DNA of 6,569 nt from Pseudomonadota bacterium. Lineage in GTDB: Bacteria; Pseudomonadota; Gammaproteobacteria; SZUA-229. The DNA is taken from positions 1 to 6,569 of the forward strand of contig JADFWE010000238.1 in the NCBI GenBank assembly GCA_015222915.1, in the 5' to 3' direction. This document shows positions 4,626 through 6,569 of the stretch, one piece after another. A model generated the notes under the pieces. That model was not told where the DNA came from and did not search any database. It saw only the letters and a program-made list of their open reading frames with translations. Position numbers and translations under genes: made by a program. Position 1 is the first letter of the stretch, and each line of letters opens with the position of its first letter.

Positions 4626-6569
4626 TCAGTCTTCAGCGATTAATTCAAAATCGATCTTGCGTTCGTCCATATCAACACGCGTTACCTTGATACGTACCTG
4701 ATCGCTCAGACCGAATTGCAGGCCGCGATTTTCACCGACAAGCTGATGTGTCTTGGGTTCGAACACGTAATAGTCTTTTGGCAGACTAGTGATATGGATC
4801 AGACCCTCAACGTAATACTCATCAAGCTCGACGAACAGGCCGAAGGCAACTACGCCTGTGACATGCGCATCGAATTCCTGACCGATCTTGTCCATCATGT
4901 ACTCACATTTCAGTGCGAACTCTGCATCACGGGTGGCTTCATTGGCACGACGTTCGTTACTCGAACAATGCTCGCCCATCAGTGTCATACGTTCCTTACC
5001 ATACATGTAATCAGCCATGCTGTTCTTCCTTACGATATGTTTAATCGCCCGGTGAACCAGAAGATCGGGATAACGGCGGATCGGTGAAGTAAAATGCGTG
5101 TAGTGTGTTAAAGCCAGACCAAAGTGACCGTCATTCTCAGCTTTGTAGATCGCCTGTTTCATAGAACGCAGCATCAAGGTCTGAATAACGTGGAAGTCAT
5201 CGCGCTGTTTTATCTGCGCACCGAGTTCGGCATAATCCTGTGAACTGATCTTTCTTGAAGGTGCGCCCAGTTTCAGCTCCAGGTCAGATAAGAATCCGCG
5301 CAGGTCTTCGATCTTGTCGTCTGCGGGATCTTCATGCACACGATACAGACATGGCAACTTGCTCTTTGCGATGAATTTTGCAGCGCTGACATTCGCCGAG
5401 ATCATGCACTCTTCGATTATCTTATGGGCAACATTACTGACAGCAGGTCGAATGCTTTCGATACGTTTCTCATCAGTAAACTGGATGATGGTTTCGGTAG
5501 TATGAAACTCGATCGTGCCACGGGCTTTTCTTGCGCCATCCATCGACTGGTACATATTGTGCAGTTCGACGACCTGAGCATAGACAGCATCGAATGCTGA
5601 ATCTTCAAAGCCATTATTTTCTAATGCATACGCTACTATATTGTATGTAAGGCGAGCATGAGAACGCATCACACCTTCGTGGAACTGGTAGCTGTCGACT
5701 TCACCCTGCGGATTAACAAACATCTCACAGACCATACATAGACGGTCGACATCCGGATTAATCGAACACAGACCATTGGAAAGTGATTCTGGCAGCATAG
5801 GAATGACGCGCCCGGGGAAGTAAACCGAGGTGGCTCGCTCATAAGCTTCTTTATCGAGCTCTGAATCGAGCGCGACATAGTGCGCGACATCGGCGATAGC
5901 GACGATCAGGCGCCAGCCCTTGCCATCATCACGCGCTTCACAGAAAACGGCGTCATCAAAATCTCTGGCATCTTCACCGTCGATGGTGAGTAAGGGCAGA
6001 TCACGCAGATCCAGACGCTCGTGTTTATCATTATCCCTGACACTGTCACCAAACTTGTCTGCTTCAGCGACTACATCTTCCGAAAACTCATAAGGAAGAC
6101 TGTGGTTGTGGATGGACATCTCGATCTCCATTCCCGGTGCCATGTGCTCACCGATGACATCGATGACTTTGGCGACAGCCTGACGTTTTTTCGTCGGCTG
6201 ACTGGTGATCTCGACTTTGACGATCTGTCCCGGCTCAGCATCCCCCATCATGTCAACAGGAACCAGGATATTATCAGTGATACGTTTATTGTCCGGTACG
6301 ATATAGCCGATACCATCATCGTTAAACAGACGACCGATCAAGGTCTTGTTGGCACGCTCGACAACACTGATCACCGAACCTTCCTTACGGCCACGGCGGT
6401 CGATACCGGCAACAGTGGCGATAATCTGGTCGCCATGCAACACACCGCGCATCTGCTTACCGCTCAGGAACAGATCATCACCGCCTTCGTCAGGTACCAT
6501 AAAACCAAATCCATCGGCATGCGCGATAACATGGCCACGGATAAAGTGCTTCTCATCGACAGGCAAGTA
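4626..6569 (-). CDS. rnr: Ribonuclease R, 5' end cut by window edge
   Basis: Processive 3'-5' exoribonuclease of the RNase II/RNB family that degrades structured RNA, including rRNA fragments and REP-containing mRNA, in the cytoplasm. The visible part runs from a Tyr-Leu-Pro matching about residue 80 of E. coli RNase R to the stop; the N-terminal helix-turn-helix region is missing because the window ends. Numbering from the Leu codon at 6566: first cold-shock domain about 8-70 (GHVIAHADGFGF), second about 75-140, RNB domain about 185-510 with TIDGEDARDFDDAV (194-207; metal-binding Asp at 196, 202, 204, 205) and the signature HFTSPIRRYPDLLVHRAI (491-508), and S1 domain about 565-641 ending DERKIDFELI. 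The protein stops four to five residues after the S1 core, without the long Lys-rich tail of E. coli RNase R. No start can be assigned; TTG 6566 is an internal Leu codon. rlmB follows after 79 bp. Confidence 0.97.
   Translation of the reverse strand, partial: YLPVDEKHFIRGHVIAHADGFGFMVPDEGGDDLFLSGKQMRGVLHGDQIIATVAGIDRRGRKEGSVISVVERANKTLIGRLFNDDGIGYIVPDNKRITDNILVPVDMMGDAEPGQIVKVEITSQPTKKRQAVAKVIDVIGEHMAPGMEIEMSIHNHSLPYEFSEDVVAEADKFGDSVRDNDKHERLDLRDLPLLTIDGEDARDFDDAVFCEARDDGKGWRLIVAIADVAHYVALDSELDKEAYERATSVYFPGRVIPMLPESLSNGLCSINPDVDRLCMVCEMFVNPQGEVDSYQFHEGVMRSHARLTYNIVAYALENNGFEDSAFDAVYAQVVELHNMYQSMDGARKARGTIEFHTTETIIQFTDEKRIESIRPAVSNVAHKIIEECMISANVSAAKFIAKSKLPCLYRVHEDPADDKIEDLRGFLSDLELKLGAPSRKISSQDYAELGAQIKQRDDFHVIQTLMLRSMKQAIYKAENDGHFGLALTHYTHFTSPIRRYPDLLVHRAIKHIVRKNSMADYMYGKERMTLMGEHCSSNERRANEATRDAEFALKCEYMMDKIGQEFDAHVTGVVAFGLFVELDEYYVEGLIHITSLPKDYYVFEPKTHQLVGENRGLQFGLSDQVRIKVTRVDMDERKIDFELIAED

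Overview
The window looks like a core-genome segment of a gammaproteobacterium. Five genes lie head to tail on the minus strand: rnr, rlmB, an RpfE-type conserved gene, recJ and pyrD. The proteins resemble their E. coli counterparts strongly (RecJ, RlmB, RNase R and a membrane-type class 2 PyrD). The rnr-rlmB pair is a classic gammaproteobacterial arrangement, and an RpfE-type gene beside recJ is known from proteobacteria such as Xanthomonas. Base composition is close to even GC by eye. The species cannot be fixed from this sequence; a free-living or symbiotic non-enteric lineage is a guess.

In transcription order (right to left): the right edge cuts into rnr, whose N-terminal helix-turn-helix region lies outside the window (4626-6569). 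A 79-bp gap filled almost entirely by a long inverted repeat leads to rlmB (3806-4546). After 31 bp comes a 372-residue conserved protein of unknown biochemical role (2656-3774). recJ (885-2684) overlaps its end by 29 bp and probably starts at TTG with a good Shine-Dalgarno sequence. A 200-bp gap carries a dispersed-repeat-like motif and a 7-bp tandem repeat that runs right up to the start of pyrD. pyrD (1-684) is cut by the left edge.

The coding genes are housekeeping: structured-RNA decay (RNase R), 23S rRNA 2'-O-methylation (RlmB), single-strand DNA exonuclease for repair (RecJ) and the quinone-linked step of pyrimidine synthesis (PyrD). They share no single pathway but are probably at least partly co-transcribed: all point one way, spacing is short, one pair overlaps, and no intrinsic terminator with a U tract is visible between them. 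The unusual parts are the two intergenic gaps, each occupied by repeats placed where they could affect initiation of the next gene (rlmB and pyrD). I see no plus-strand gene, RNA gene, CRISPR array, transposase or phage gene, and no sign of an undescribed multi-gene system.
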